From: Gammaproteobacteria bacterium
Lineage (GTDB): Bacteria > Pseudomonadota > Gammaproteobacteria > Steroidobacterales > Steroidobacteraceae
Length of the DNA: 64,000 nucleotides
Direction of reading: 5' to 3'
NCBI GenBank assembly: GCA_028293765.1
Contig: JAQGOG010000011.1
Location: 35,767-99,766 of the forward strand
Shown: one piece after another, positions 1 through 9,134 of the stretch
Position numbering within the stretch: position 1 is the stretch's first letter
How the letters are laid out: each line of letters opens with the position of its first letter
Made by a program: the position numbers and the translations under genes
The notes under the pieces: model-generated
Database searches by the model: none
The model's input: only the letters and a program-made list of their open reading frames with translations
What the model was told of the DNA's origin: nothing

Positions 1-1
1 G

Positions 2-277
2 CAGCAGATGATGCTGGGTCTGAGCAACAAGGCAATTGCCGCAAGGCTGGTCGTGGCGGTAGGGACTGTGAAGACGCACGTGAAATCCATACTTGGCAAG
101 CTGAACGCTGCCAGCAGAACTGAGGCGGTCGCGATCGCGCAGCGCCGTGGGATTCTGCGCGAGGAGAGCGAGTGGCCGCTGCGTCCTACACGTGCCGGAA
201 GCGCGAGAAGGGGACGGCCAGCTTGCCGGCCATCCTCACCAATTCGGCGAGCGACTCAGCCGCCATCTTGTGCATGA
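2..277 (+). CDS. C-terminal end of LuxR-type HTH regulator (5' cut by window)
   Basis: Only the last part of the gene lies in the window. The first ~50 residues are a LuxR/FixJ-type helix-turn-helix: the NKAIAARL scaffold, then VGTVKTHVKSILGKL as recognition helix, ending in TEAVAIAQRRGIL. This is the DNA-binding module of a response regulator or an ATPase-LuxR protein; the N-terminal domain is outside. The frame continues ~35 residues past the domain into the 3' end of the convergent FixJ-type gene (overlap 186-277), so the tail is probably non-conserved. A role in the adjoining phosphorelay is inferred from position only. Confidence 0.6.
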   Translation, partial: QQMMLGLSNKAIAARLVVAVGTVKTHVKSILGKLNAASRTEAVAIAQRRGILREESEWPLRPTRAGSARRGRPACRPSSPIRRATQPPSCA

Positions 278-818
278 TCTTGCTGCGATGAATCTGCAGG
301 GTGGTTTCGCTTATGCCGAGCTCCGCCGCGGCCTGCTTGTTGAGAAGTCCGCTGACCACCAGAGGCAGAACTTCGCGCTCGCGCGGCGTCAAACAGGCGA
401 ATCGTTGCCGCAGCCGGTTCAGATCGGCTCTCTCGCGACGCGCTGCATCATCCTGCGCGAAGGCCGTATGGATCGCGGCCAGCAGGTTATCCCCGCTGAA
501 GGGCTTTGTCAGGAAATCGACGGCACCCGCTTTGATCGCGCGTACGGACGACGGAATGTCGCCATGGCCCGTGATGAAGATGATGGGTGTGTGGTCGCCG
601 CAGGCGATCCGTCGCTGCAACTCCAGCCCGTTGATGTCCGGGAGCTCGACGTCCAGAATCAGACAGGCCGGTAAATCCGGCTTCGAAAATTCGATGTATT
701 CGGTAGCGGACCCGAAAGCCACCGCGCTCAGGCCCGCTGCCCCCAACAGCTCGCACAGCGCCTCGCGTATTCGATCGTCGTCGTCCACGATGAAGACGAT
801 GTGGTCGCTCGAGCTCAT
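186..818 (-). CDS. FixJ-family two-component response regulator
   Basis: About 210 residues: N-terminal receiver domain (acidic cluster VDDDDRIR, phospho-acceptor Asp in LILDVELPDINGLEL, Thr in ITGHGD, Lys in FLTKPF) followed by a LuxR-type HTH (LTPREREVLPLVVSGLLNKQ). This is the FixJ/NarL layout, so it should be a phosphorylation-dependent transcription factor. I chose the start at 818 because GGGGAG lies about 8 bases upstream; an ATG at 863 would add 15 residues lacking domain character. It is divergent from the lone receiver at 1109 and the giant hybrid kinase at 1508, the likely phosphodonor. The HTH reads GISETTLQIHRSKIMHKM, with small deviations from the usual sequence. Confidence 0.9.
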   Translation of the reverse strand: MSSSDHIVFIVDDDDRIREALCELLGAAGLSAVAFGSATEYIEFSKPDLPACLILDVELPDINGLELQRRIACGDHTPIIFITGHGDIPSSVRAIKAGAVDFLTKPFSGDNLLAAIHTAFAQDDAARRERADLNRLRQRFACLTPREREVLPLVVSGLLNKQAAAELGISETTLQIHRSKIMHKMAAESLAELVRMAGKLAVPFSRFRHV

Positions 819-889
819 TTGGGTTCTCCCCGGCTCTTCTGCGGCTGCCCCGACCACACCCACGCACGGGGAGCGAATCGACGCTCATT

Positions 890-926
890 CTAATCCGGAT
901 CGTCTTATCTAATCCGGATCGTCCTA
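890..926. promoter_or_regulatory. 15-bp direct repeat between divergent response regulator genes
   Basis: CTAATCCGGATCGTC occurs twice, at 890-904 and 909-923, 19 bp apart start to start. The pair sits in the 290-bp gap between the FixJ-type gene (start 818, minus) and the receiver gene (start 1109, plus). Each copy contains the palindromic core ATCCGGAT. The position suits an operator for the FixJ-type protein or another local regulator; that role is inferred. Confidence 0.4.
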
Positions 927-1108
927 ATAGAAACCCGTGATAGGCAAAGGTCCGGTTGCTGTCTAGGCTGGCCCTCGCTCGCAACGCATGTTGGAAGCTT
1001 GACTGTGACTTGAGACGAGAGCGGTGTCGCTGCGTAAGCGGGATGCTCGCTGCGCCTGTCACGCCCCGACGATACCGCTTGTCCACGGCAGGAGCTTGAA
1101 GTCCGGTA

Positions 1109-1501
1109 ATGGCAGCGCTGACCCCATCCGTCGTGGCGGTTGTCGATGACGACCCGCTGGTGCTCGAATCTCTGGAAGATCTGCTCGAATCGGCCGATCA
1201 TACGGTGCGTCTGTTCGCCTCCGCCAGCGCGTTTCTCGAAAGTGGCCAACTTGCGGAAATCGACTGTGTGATCTCCGATATCGGCATGCCCGCGATCGAC
1301 GGCTTCGAGCTGCGGCGGCTGGCCAAGGTCGCGCGCCCGGAACTGCCGGTCATTCTGATAACGGGCCGCGATGAGCTGGCCAATTCGCCGCGTTGCGCGT
1401 TCATCGCAGGGGCACGCGACATCTTTCAAAAACCCTTCAATGGGCAGGAACTGCTCGCGGCCGTCAGCAGGGCCGTGTGCCGTTCGCTGCGGAAAAAATG
1501 A
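1109..1501 (+). CDS. Single-domain receiver protein (CheY-like)
   Basis: 130 residues forming one receiver domain: acidic pocket VVDDDPLVLES, phospho-acceptor Asp in CVISDIGMPAIDGFEL, Thr in LITGRDE, and Lys in IFQKPFNGQEL. It has no output domain, so it is probably a phosphotransfer intermediate or an allosteric partner. It lies only 6 bp upstream of the giant sensor kinase at 1508, so the two are probably co-transcribed, and the kinase is its likely donor. GGAG lies about 14 bases upstream of the ATG, rather far, so the start is fairly but not fully secure. Confidence 0.85.
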   Translation: MAALTPSVVAVVDDDPLVLESLEDLLESADHTVRLFASASAFLESGQLAEIDCVISDIGMPAIDGFELRRLAKVARPELPVILITGRDELANSPRCAFIAGARDIFQKPFNGQELLAAVSRAVCRSLRKK

Positions 1502-1507
1502 GCCGCC

Positions 1508-4500
1508 GTGCGGTCCTGTCGTGAGTGGCGTGTCGTGACGGCGCTGTCAGGATACGAGCTCGAGACGCTGCGGAAAGGATTGGAGTTCGACTTGTATCGC
1601 GGCCGGCAGCCCGGCGATACCGCCCCGATCCTGGTGGTGGCCGCCGGCCCCACTCGACAGGCGCTCGCCAACATCAGGAAGCTGGAGCACGAATACTCGC
1701 TCGCGGACGAGCTCGATCCCACATTCGCGTTGCGCCCTCTGGCGCTGGCGCGGCACGCGGGACACGCAACCCTCGTCTTCGCGGATCCGGGCGGCAACCC
1801 ACTCGATCGCCTTCTCGGGCAACCGCTGGAAATCACCCGCGTACTGCGCATTGCCGCTGCTCTTGCGGCTGCGCTGCGCCACGTTCACGAACGCGGTCTC
1901 ATTCACAAGGACATCAAGCCGTCGAATGTGTTCGTCGACGCGGCCGACAATGTCCGGATCACCGGTTTTGGGATCGCATCCAGGCTGTTGCGCGAACGCC
2001 AGGCGCCCGGCTCGCCGGAGGTGATCGCGGGGACGCTGGCCTACATGGCTCCCGAACAGACCGGTCGCATGAATCGTTCAGTCGATGCCCGCAGCGATCT
2101 GTACTCGTTCGGTGTGACTCTTTACGAGATGCTGACCGGCGTGCTGCCATTCACCGCCGCCGATCCCATGGAGTTGATTCATTGTCACATCGCGGGCAAG
2201 CCGCTGCCGCCTGGAGATAGCGTGAGTGGCTTGCCCGAGCCGGTGCAGGCCATCGTCCTGAAGCTCCTGGCCAAGAACGCCGAGGATCGGTACCAGACCG
2301 CCGCGGGTGTCGAAGTCGACCTGCGGAGGTGTTTGGTCGGGTGGACGACCCACGGCGGTGTCGCCCCGTTTGCGCTTGGAGAGCACGACAGGCCGGATCG
2401 ATTGCTGATACCTGAGAAGCTTTACGGGCGCGAGGCCGAGATCGAGCGCCTCGTCGCGGTGTTTGATCGGGTCGCGACTTGCGGGACCGCCGAGCTCGTG
2501 CTGGTGTCCGGCTACGCGGGCATCGGCAAATCCTCCATCGTCAACGAGTTGCACAAGGTGCTGGTCCCCCCGCGGGGACTCTTCGCGGCCGGCAAGTTCG
2601 ATCAGTTTAGGCGCAACATCCCGTATGCCACGCTGGCCCAGGCGTTTCAGAGCCTGGTGCGGCAACTCCTCGGCAAGAGCGACGCGGAGCTGCGCCTCTG
2701 GCGCGACGAGCTGCGCGACGCATTGGGTCCGAGCGGCCAGCTCATGGTCACTCTGATTCCGGAAGTGGCGCTCATCATCGGTGAGCAGCCGCCGGTGGCG
2801 GGCCTGGAGCCGCAGGATGCGCAGGCCCGCTTTCACCTGGTGTTCCGCCGCTTCGTTCGAGTGTTTGCGCAGCCGGACCACCCGCTCGTGCTGTTTCTCG
2901 ACGATCTGCAGTGGGTGGACACGGCAACCCTCGAGCTGATCGAGAGGCTCGTGATCGAGCCGGAGATGCGCAACCTGTTGCTGATCGGTGCCTACCGGGA
3001 CAACGAAGTCAGTCCCGCGCACCCGCTCATGAGGGCGTTGGGGGTAATCCGCAGCGGCGGGGGGCGAGTCTCGCAGATCGTGCTCGCGCCTCTCGCGGTC
3101 GAGGATTTACGGCAGCTCATGGCGGATACCCTGCACGCGCAAGTCGAGCACGTGCACGCATTGGCCGCGCTGGTGCATGAAAAGACCGGCGGCAATCCGT
3201 TCTTCACGATCCAGTTCGTCGCCACACTGGCGGAAGAGGGATTGCTCGTGTTCGATCGCCACCGCGCCGAGTGGTGGTGGGAGATGGACCGGATTCGCGC
3301 CAAGGGCATCACTGACAACCTGGCGGACTTCATGGCAGCGAAGCTGAGCCGTCTGCCCAACAGGACGCAGACAGCGCTGGGCCAACTGGCTTGTCTGGGT
3401 AACGTCGCAGAGCTCGCCACTGTGGCCATGGCTCATGGAGCGCCCGAGGAGGAGATGCACACAGGTTTGCGGGACGCCGTGCAGACGGGCCTCGTCTTTC
3501 GGACGAATGGAACCTACACGTTCGTCCACGATCGTGTTCGGGAGGCGGCCTATGCCCTGTTCCCGGAAGAGGAGCGCGTTGCGGCGCATCTGTGCCTCGG
3601 CAGGGTGCTCGTGTCGCGAACGGACCCAATGCTGCTCGATGAGAAGATCTTCGAGATCGTCGATCAGCTCAATCGCGGCGCCGCCCTGATCGATTCGCCG
3701 CAGGACCGTGAGCAGCTTGCCAGGCTGGATCTTCTGGCGGGTAAACGCGCCAAGACGTCCACGGCCTATGACTCGGCGCTCGCGTATTTCGCCATGGGTC
3801 GTGATTTGCTGCTGAGTGACCGGCGGGACGCGACGCACAGGCTGAGCTTCGAGTTGGAGTTACAAATGGCGGAATGCGAGTTCATGACGGGCGAGCTGAC
3901 GACAGCCGAGGAACGGCTTCTGGCCCTGAGGGCGCACGCCGCGGACGTTGGTCAGCTGGCGGATGTCGTCTGCCTCGCGGTGCTGCTCTACTTCACGACC
4001 GGGCGCAGCGAGCGTGCCGCGCAGATCAGTTTCGAATTTCTCGAGCGTGTTGGCATAACCTGGTCGGCGCATCCTACGGACGAGGAAGTCGGGGAGGAAT
4101 ACCACCGCATGCTGCGCAAGCTCGAGCGCCGTCCGATCGAGACGCTCGTCGACTTGCCCGCCATGAGCGATCCGACGTGCCTCGCGACCATGAATGTGCT
4201 CACAGGGCTCTTCCCTGCGGCGTTTTATGTCGACCGGAATCTTCTCGAGCTCGTCCTGTTGCGTATGACGAATATCAGCCTGAAATGGGGCAACGGTGAT
4301 GGTTCGAGCGTCGCCTACGCCGCACTCAACATGGTGCTCGGTCCCCGCTTCGGCGACTACCTGACAGCGTATCGCTTTGGGCAGTTGGCCTGCGATCTGG
4401 TGGACCGGCGCGGCCTGGATCGATTCAAAGCGCGCGTCTATTCGTGCGTGGGCTCATTTTCCATGCCTTGGACGCGGCCCCTGCCCGCGTGCCGCCCGTT

Positions 4501-7063
4501 GCTGAGGTTTGCCTTTGACGCGGGGAGTGCGATCGGGGATCTGGCCTTTGCCGCGTATACCTACAGGCATCTGATCACGAACCTGCTGGTCTCCGGCGAG
4601 CCGCTCGCCGCTGTGCAGCTCGAAGCCGAGGAGGCGCTGGCATTTGCACGCAAGGCCCGGCTTGGACTCGCTGCCGAGCATTTCATCGGGCAACTCCCCC
4701 TCATCCGGGCACTTCGTGGACTTGCGCCGGAGGCCGCGAGCGCCGCTGACCCCGCGTACAGCGATGCTTGGGGCGCGCCGCAGTTGGAGAAGCACCCGCA
4801 CCTGGCGATGGCCGTATGCTTTCACTGGATCTTCGCGCTGCAGGAGTGTTTCTTCAGGCAGGACTACGCGGCTGGTATTGAGGCGGCGGACCGCGCGGGA
4901 ACCCTTCTATGGTCGACGCGCTCCTGCTTCGAGGCAGCCGAATACCACTTCTACGGGGCGCTCACACGGGCGGCTGTCTGTGACTGCGCGCCCGAGGGGC
5001 AGCGTGAGCGGCACCTGGAAGCGCTTCATAATCACTACGGACAGATAACAGGCTGGGCGCAGAACTGCCCGGAGAACTTCGGCAACCGCGCGGCGTTGAT
5101 CGGTGCCGAAATCGCGCGCCTGGACGGCCGTGACCTGGATGCCATGCGTCTGTACGAAGTCGCGGTCGCGTCGGCACGCGAGCGCCATGTCACACAGAAC
5201 GAGGGCCTGGGAAATGAGCTCGCCGCGCGGTTTTACGCGGCGCGCGGCTTCGAGACGATCGCCGTTACCTATCGACGGAGTGCCCGGTCCTGCTACGTCC
5301 GGTGGGGCGCCACGGGAAAGGTGCGGCAACTCGATCGGCTCCATCCCGATCTGCAGGAGCCGCCGACGCTCCCGGGTCCCACCGTCACTTTTGGCGCTCC
5401 CGTCGACCATCTGGACGTCGGCACGATGTTCAAGGCATCGCAGGCACTGTCGGGTGAAATCGTGCTCGGCAAGTTGATCGAGACGCTGATGCGAATCACT
5501 GTGCAACACGCGGGTGCCGAGCGGGGCGTCCTCATCCTGATACGCGACGGCGAGCCACGGATCGCGGCCGAGGCCGCTACCTGTGAGGGCAAGGTAAATG
5601 TGACTCTTCGAGAGGAGACCGTATCGAGTCAGGACCTGCCGGAATCCGCGCTCCATTACGTGCTCAGGAGCCGGCAGAGCCTGATACTCGACGATGCGAT
5701 GCTGAGCGATATCTGCTCCGGCGACGAATACGTGCAGCAGCGTCGCCCGAAGTCCGTCCTGTGCATCCCGATCATCAAGCAGGCCGGATTGGTTGGCGCG
5801 CTGTATCTGGAAAACAACCTGACGCGGCGCGCCTTCACTCCGGAGCGCATCACCGTGCTGGAATTTCTCGCCGCCCAGGCCGCGATCTCCCTGGAAAATG
5901 CGTGCCTGTACGCCGGCCTGCAGCGCAGTGAGGCATTCCTGGCCGAAGCGCAGCGGATGAGCAGCATCGGAAGCTGGAACTGGAAGATAGCGAGCGGCAG
6001 GGCTGTCTGGTCGGCGGAGCACTATCGCATCCTGGGTCGCGATCCGGGCCTCGAGCCTTTTCCGAGCTACCGGATGTTCATCGAAATCGTCCATCCGGAA
6101 GATCGAGCGGCTCTCGAGCAAAAGCTGCAGGCGGCCGTCCGTGAGCGCGCGCGGCTGGCAGTTGATTACCGGATCGTCCTCGCCGACGGAACGATCAAAC
6201 ACCTCCACAGTGTCGGCCGCCCGATCGTCGATGAATCCGGCGAGGTGCGTGACTACGTCGGAAGCACGATGGACGTGAGCGAACGCAAGCACGCCGAAGA
6301 CGCGCTGCGCGATGCTCAGGCGGAGCTCGCGCACGTGGCGCGACTCACGACGATGGGCGAGCTCGCCGCATCGATCGCTCATGAAGTGAACCAACCGCTC
6401 GCGGCGATTGTGACGAATGCCGAATCCTGCCTGCTTTGGCTCGCGAAGGAGCGGCCGGATCTCGACAGGGTGCGCAAGGCCGCCGAGCGTATCGTCAGAA
6501 CCGGACACCATGCGAGCGATGTCATAAAAAGCATCCGCGCGATGCTACGGAAAGGCTCGCCCGCGATGTCGCAGCTCGACCTCAACGGCGCGATCACGGA
6601 TGTGCTGGACCTGATGCGCAATGAGTTGAGCCGGCACGAGGTGGCGCTCGAGACCGAGTTGTGCGCAGACCTCGAGCGCATCACGGGCGACCGTGTCCAG
6701 CTACAGCAGGTCATCGTGAACCTGGTCAAGAACGGCATCGAGGCGTTGAGTGGGGTACTGAATCGGGCGCGGCTCCTGCGGGTCACTACCACGCTCGACG
6801 CGAACGGTTGCGTCCTGACTGCCGTCGCGGATTCGGGCAAAGGCCTCGATGCGCCAACCATGAGCCGCATCTTCGAACCGTTCTTCACCACCCGGCGCGA
6901 GGGGATGGGCATGGGACTGTCGATCTGCCGCTCCATAGTCGAAGCCCACGGCGGTCGACTGTGGGCGTCGTGCCGGTCGCCCCATGGCAGTGTCTTTCAG
7001 TTCACGCTGCCGCCGCCGTCCGAGTCGCCGTTCCAGACCTGGAACGGCAATGCTCCAAGCTAA
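1508..7063 (+). CDS. Hybrid Ser/Thr kinase-like / AAA ATPase / GAF-PAS sensor histidine kinase
   Basis: 1851 residues, no signal peptide. Order seen: a protein-kinase-like domain (~10-275) with HKDIKPSN as catalytic loop; an AAA ATPase with P-loop GYAGIGKSS near residue 335 and Walker B LVLFLDDLQW; a long helical region (~650-1300) as in MalT/TPR regulators; a GAF domain (~1318-1470); a PAS/PAC domain (~1484-1600); then a histidine kinase with H-box SIAHEVNQPL (His ~1625), N-box NLVKNGIEAL and G-boxes DSGKGLD and GMGMGLSIC. This matches the known trifunctional kinase/ATPase/histidine kinase family. The DFG position reads GFG (RITGFGIAS), so the metal-binding Asp is absent and the first domain may be a pseudokinase. 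A GTG start at 1508 is used; a GTG at 1535 is equally possible. It probably phosphorylates the adjacent receiver proteins. Confidence 0.92.
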   Translation: MRSCREWRVVTALSGYELETLRKGLEFDLYRGRQPGDTAPILVVAAGPTRQALANIRKLEHEYSLADELDPTFALRPLALARHAGHATLVFADPGGNPLDRLLGQPLEITRVLRIAAALAAALRHVHERGLIHKDIKPSNVFVDAADNVRITGFGIASRLLRERQAPGSPEVIAGTLAYMAPEQTGRMNRSVDARSDLYSFGVTLYEMLTGVLPFTAADPMELIHCHIAGKPLPPGDSVSGLPEPVQAIVLKLLAKNAEDRYQTAAGVEVDLRRCLVGWTTHGGVAPFALGEHDRPDRLLIPEKLYGREAEIERLVAVFDRVATCGTAELVLVSGYAGIGKSSIVNELHKVLVPPRGLFAAGKFDQFRRNIPYATLAQAFQSLVRQLLGKSDAELRLWRDELRDALGPSGQLMVTLIPEVALIIGEQPPVAGLEPQDAQARFHLVFRRFVRVFAQPDHPLVLFLDDLQWVDTATLELIERLVIEPEMRNLLLIGAYRDNEVSPAHPLMRALGVIRSGGGRVSQIVLAPLAVEDLRQLMADTLHAQVEHVHALAALVHEKTGGNPFFTIQFVATLAEEGLLVFDRHRAEWWWEMDRIRAKGITDNLADFMAAKLSRLPNRTQTALGQLACLGNVAELATVAMAHGAPEEEMHTGLRDAVQTGLVFRTNGTYTFVHDRVREAAYALFPEEERVAAHLCLGRVLVSRTDPMLLDEKIFEIVDQLNRGAALIDSPQDREQLARLDLLAGKRAKTSTAYDSALAYFAMGRDLLLSDRRDATHRLSFELELQMAECEFMTGELTTAEERLLALRAHAADVGQLADVVCLAVLLYFTTGRSERAAQISFEFLERVGITWSAHPTDEEVGEEYHRMLRKLERRPIETLVDLPAMSDPTCLATMNVLTGLFPAAFYVDRNLLELVLLRMTNISLKWGNGDGSSVAYAALNMVLGPRFGDYLTAYRFGQLACDLVDRRGLDRFKARVYSCVGSFSMPWTRPLPACRPLLRFAFDAGSAIGDLAFAAYTYRHLITNLLVSGEPLAAVQLEAEEALAFARKARLGLAAEHFIGQLPLIRALRGLAPEAASAADPAYSDAWGAPQLEKHPHLAMAVCFHWIFALQECFFRQDYAAGIEAADRAGTLLWSTRSCFEAAEYHFYGALTRAAVCDCAPEGQRERHLEALHNHYGQITGWAQNCPENFGNRAALIGAEIARLDGRDLDAMRLYEVAVASARERHVTQNEGLGNELAARFYAARGFETIAVTYRRSARSCYVRWGATGKVRQLDRLHPDLQEPPTLPGPTVTFGAPVDHLDVGTMFKASQALSGEIVLGKLIETLMRITVQHAGAERGVLILIRDGEPRIAAEAATCEGKVNVTLREETVSSQDLPESALHYVLRSRQSLILDDAMLSDICSGDEYVQQRRPKSVLCIPIIKQAGLVGALYLENNLTRRAFTPERITVLEFLAAQAAISLENACLYAGLQRSEAFLAEAQRMSSIGSWNWKIASGRAVWSAEHYRILGRDPGLEPFPSYRMFIEIVHPEDRAALEQKLQAAVRERARLAVDYRIVLADGTIKHLHSVGRPIVDESGEVRDYVGSTMDVSERKHAEDALRDAQAELAHVARLTTMGELAASIAHEVNQPLAAIVTNAESCLLWLAKERPDLDRVRKAAERIVRTGHHASDVIKSIRAMLRKGSPAMSQLDLNGAITDVLDLMRNELSRHEVALETELCADLERITGDRVQLQQVIVNLVKNGIEALSGVLNRARLLRVTTTLDANGCVLTAVADSGKGLDAPTMSRIFEPFFTTRREGMGMGLSICRSIVEAHGGRLWASCRSPHGSVFQFTLPPPSESPFQTWNGNAPS

Positions 7064-7080
7064 CGCGCACTGACGAAAGC

Positions 7081-7119
7081 AGCGTGCGCAGCAAGCGTGC
7101 GCAGCAAGCGTGCGCAGCG
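7081..7119 (+). repeat. Three tandem copies of a 13-bp repeat
   Basis: AGCGTGCGCAGCA is present three times head to tail (7081-7093, 7094-7106, 7107-7119; the last base of copy 3 differs). It lies just after the stop of the kinase gene, in the 218-bp gap before the GlcG-like gene. It may be simple slippage; no function is visible. Confidence 0.7.
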
Positions 7120-7281
7120 CAGCCCCCATCTCATAGCGCTGACCTGAGCTTCACTCCCAACAGCGCTCCATCCGTTGACGCGCGGCGCCCGTTAATGGAA
7201 ATATCGGATAGGCAAACTGTCTGCGCTGTGAATACACTCCAGAGCGAATCGATTGAGCTGCAACGTCACAGGAGATTTACG

Positions 7282-7680
7282 ATGGTCACACTTGAAGACG
7301 CGCGCAAAATTATTTCCGCGGCAGAGAAGAAGGCGGGCGAGTTAGGTCAGCCGATGAATATCGCAGTGGCAGATACTGGCGGTAACCTGGTCGCGCACGT
7401 GCGTATGGACGGGGCGTGGCTCGGCAGCATCGATATTTCAATCAACAAGGCCTTCACCGCGCGCGCGTTCGATATCAGCACCCGGGATCTTGCGAAGTTT
7501 TCGCAGCCGGGCGGCCAGTTCTACGGCATCCACGCTTCCAACCACGGGCGCGTGATGATTTTTGCCGGCGGTGTGCCGGTCAAGCGCGCGGGCAAAGTCG
7601 TGGGCGCGGTCGGTGTCAGCGGCGGCACCGGCGAGCAGGACCAGGCGGTCGCGGAAGCGGGCGCGAAGGCGTTCGGATAA
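7282..7680 (+). CDS. GlcG/HbpS family protein (haem-degrading/DUF336-like)
   Basis: 132 residues matching the GlcG/HbpS (DUF336) fold along its full length: MVTLEDARKIISAAEKKA, IAVADTGGNLVAHVRMDGA, the INKAFTARAF helix, and a C-terminal VVGAVGVSGGTGEQDQAVA. Family members bind haem or small cofactors and often sit beside oxidoreductases; no precise reaction can be assigned. AGGAGA at 7270-7275 precedes the ATG and sets the start; the frame is open much further upstream, but that part overlaps the kinase gene in another frame. It is followed after 20 bp by fdhA and is likely co-transcribed, suggesting a link to C1 or alcohol oxidation. Confidence 0.85.
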   Translation: MVTLEDARKIISAAEKKAGELGQPMNIAVADTGGNLVAHVRMDGAWLGSIDISINKAFTARAFDISTRDLAKFSQPGGQFYGIHASNHGRVMIFAGGVPVKRAGKVVGAVGVSGGTGEQDQAVAEAGAKAFG

Positions 7681-7700
7681 CGGCGAGGAGCAACTAAGTC

Positions 7701-8891
7701 ATGGCAAGCAATCGCGGCGTCGTGTATGTCGGGCCCGGCAAGGTGGAAGTTCGCAACATCGACTTTCCGAAGCTGGAGGATCCGCGGGGCAGGCGGGCTG
7801 AGCACGGAGTGATTCTGAAAGTAGTGAGCACCAATATCTGCGGCAGTGATCAGCACATGGTGCGCGGACGCACCACCGCCCCAGCAGGGCTCGTTCTCGG
7901 CCACGAGATTACCGGCGAGGTCATCGAAGTCGGGCGCGATGTGCAGTTCATCGGAATGGGCGACCTCGTCTCGGTGCCTTTCAATGTCGCATGCGGCCGC
8001 TGTCGCACGTGCAAGGAGCGCGACACGGGAGTCTGTCTGAACGTGAATCCGGCGCGTGCCGGAGGCGCGTACGGTTATGTCGATATGGGCGGTTGGGTCG
8101 GGGGGCAGGCGGAGTACGTCATGGTGCCTTATGCGGATTTCAACCTGCTGCGCTTTCCGGACAAGGGCCAGGCGATGGAAAAGATTCTCGATCTGACCTG
8201 CCTGACTGACATTCTGCCCACCGGGTATCACGGGTGCGTGTCGGCTGGTGTTACGACCGGAGCCACGGTGCTGATTGCCGGCGCGGGCCCAGTGGGATTG
8301 GCGGCGGCCGCCGCGGCGCTGCTGCTCGGGGCCGCGGTCGTCATGGTCTCAGACTTCAGCAAGGAGCGCCTCGAGCAGGCCCGTTCCTTCGGCTGTGAAC
8401 CCATTGATCTGAATCAGGGCGCGCCGATCGCCGACCTGGTCGAGAAGGTTCTCGGCGTGCGCGAAGTGGACTGTGCGGTCGACTGTGTGGGTTTCGAGGC
8501 GAAGGGCAAGGGTGGCGAGGAACAGCCGGCAATCGTTCTCAACCAGCTCATGGAAGTGACTCGCGCGGCCGGCGCCATCGGCATTCCGGGGCTGTATGTG
8601 ACAGATGATCCGGGCTCGAAGGACCCCGCGGCACGCAAGGGGAGCCTCAGTCTGCGCTTGGGGCTCGGCTGGGCCAAGTCGCACTCGTTCTTTACCGGCC
8701 AGACCCCGGTCATGAGATACAACCGCGGGCTGATGATGGCGGTGCTGCACGATCGCATACAAATCGCGAAGGCGGTCAACGCGACGGTCATTTCGCTCGA
8801 TGAAGCGCCGCAGGGCTATGCGGACTTCGATCGGGGGGTCGCGCGGAAATTCGTCATCGATCCGCACGGACTGCTCAAGGCAAAGCACTGA
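7701..8891 (+). CDS. fdhA: Glutathione-independent formaldehyde dehydrogenase (zinc, NAD-linked)
   Basis: 396 residues, close to the ~399 of Pseudomonas putida FdhA. It is a zinc medium-chain dehydrogenase: catalytic zinc region NICGSDQHMVRG and GHEITGEVIE, structural zinc cysteines in CGRCRTCKERDTGVC, the Rossmann motif AGAGPVGLAAA, and the long insertions typical of FdhA (DFNLLRFPDKGQAMEKI; IGIPGLYVTDDPGS). It should oxidise formaldehyde to formate with tightly bound NAD, in the cytoplasm. It lies 20 bp behind the GlcG-like gene and is closed by a strong hairpin at 8904. The Rieske oxygenase downstream could be a formaldehyde source if it is an O- or N-demethylase. Confidence 0.93.
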   Translation: MASNRGVVYVGPGKVEVRNIDFPKLEDPRGRRAEHGVILKVVSTNICGSDQHMVRGRTTAPAGLVLGHEITGEVIEVGRDVQFIGMGDLVSVPFNVACGRCRTCKERDTGVCLNVNPARAGGAYGYVDMGGWVGGQAEYVMVPYADFNLLRFPDKGQAMEKILDLTCLTDILPTGYHGCVSAGVTTGATVLIAGAGPVGLAAAAAALLLGAAVVMVSDFSKERLEQARSFGCEPIDLNQGAPIADLVEKVLGVREVDCAVDCVGFEAKGKGGEEQPAIVLNQLMEVTRAAGAIGIPGLYVTDDPGSKDPAARKGSLSLRLGLGWAKSHSFFTGQTPVMRYNRGLMMAVLHDRIQIAKAVNATVISLDEAPQGYADFDRGVARKFVIDPHGLLKAKH

Positions 8892-8903
8892 CAGTGCACC
8901 CAG

Positions 8904-8940
8904 ACGCGACTGCGGCACCGGAACGCCGCAGTCGCGTTTG
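8904..8940 (+). terminator. Intrinsic-type terminator after fdhA
   Basis: A perfect 13-bp inverted repeat (ACGCGACTGCGGC, 8904-8916; its complement 8925-8937) with an 8-base loop lies 13 bp after the fdhA stop. The stem runs into TTTG; the T-run is short, so termination strength is uncertain, but stem length and position fit a terminator. Confidence 0.75.
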
Positions 8941-9134
8941 CCGCTTGTCATTCCTGCTCGGTTCCCCGCCGCGCGCTCCTGAGGACGACTGCCAGCGCTT
9001 CGGCCGCAATAGCTCGCGATGACCGCCTTAAGCCCCACTTGGATTGAATTTCGGGACGCGATATAACGGTGCCTGCGATTCGAGGGGACGTGGGGGCGCG
9101 CTCCGGGCACTGCTCACGGCTTTGGAGGTGATCC

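Noticed and set aside
4907..6511. 534-codon minus-strand open frame
   Set aside because: Antisense to the hybrid kinase gene, whose domains are clear; no domain in the antisense product.
6661..7281. Upstream extension of the GlcG-like frame
   Set aside because: Overlaps the kinase C-terminus in another frame; AGGAGA sets the start at 7282.
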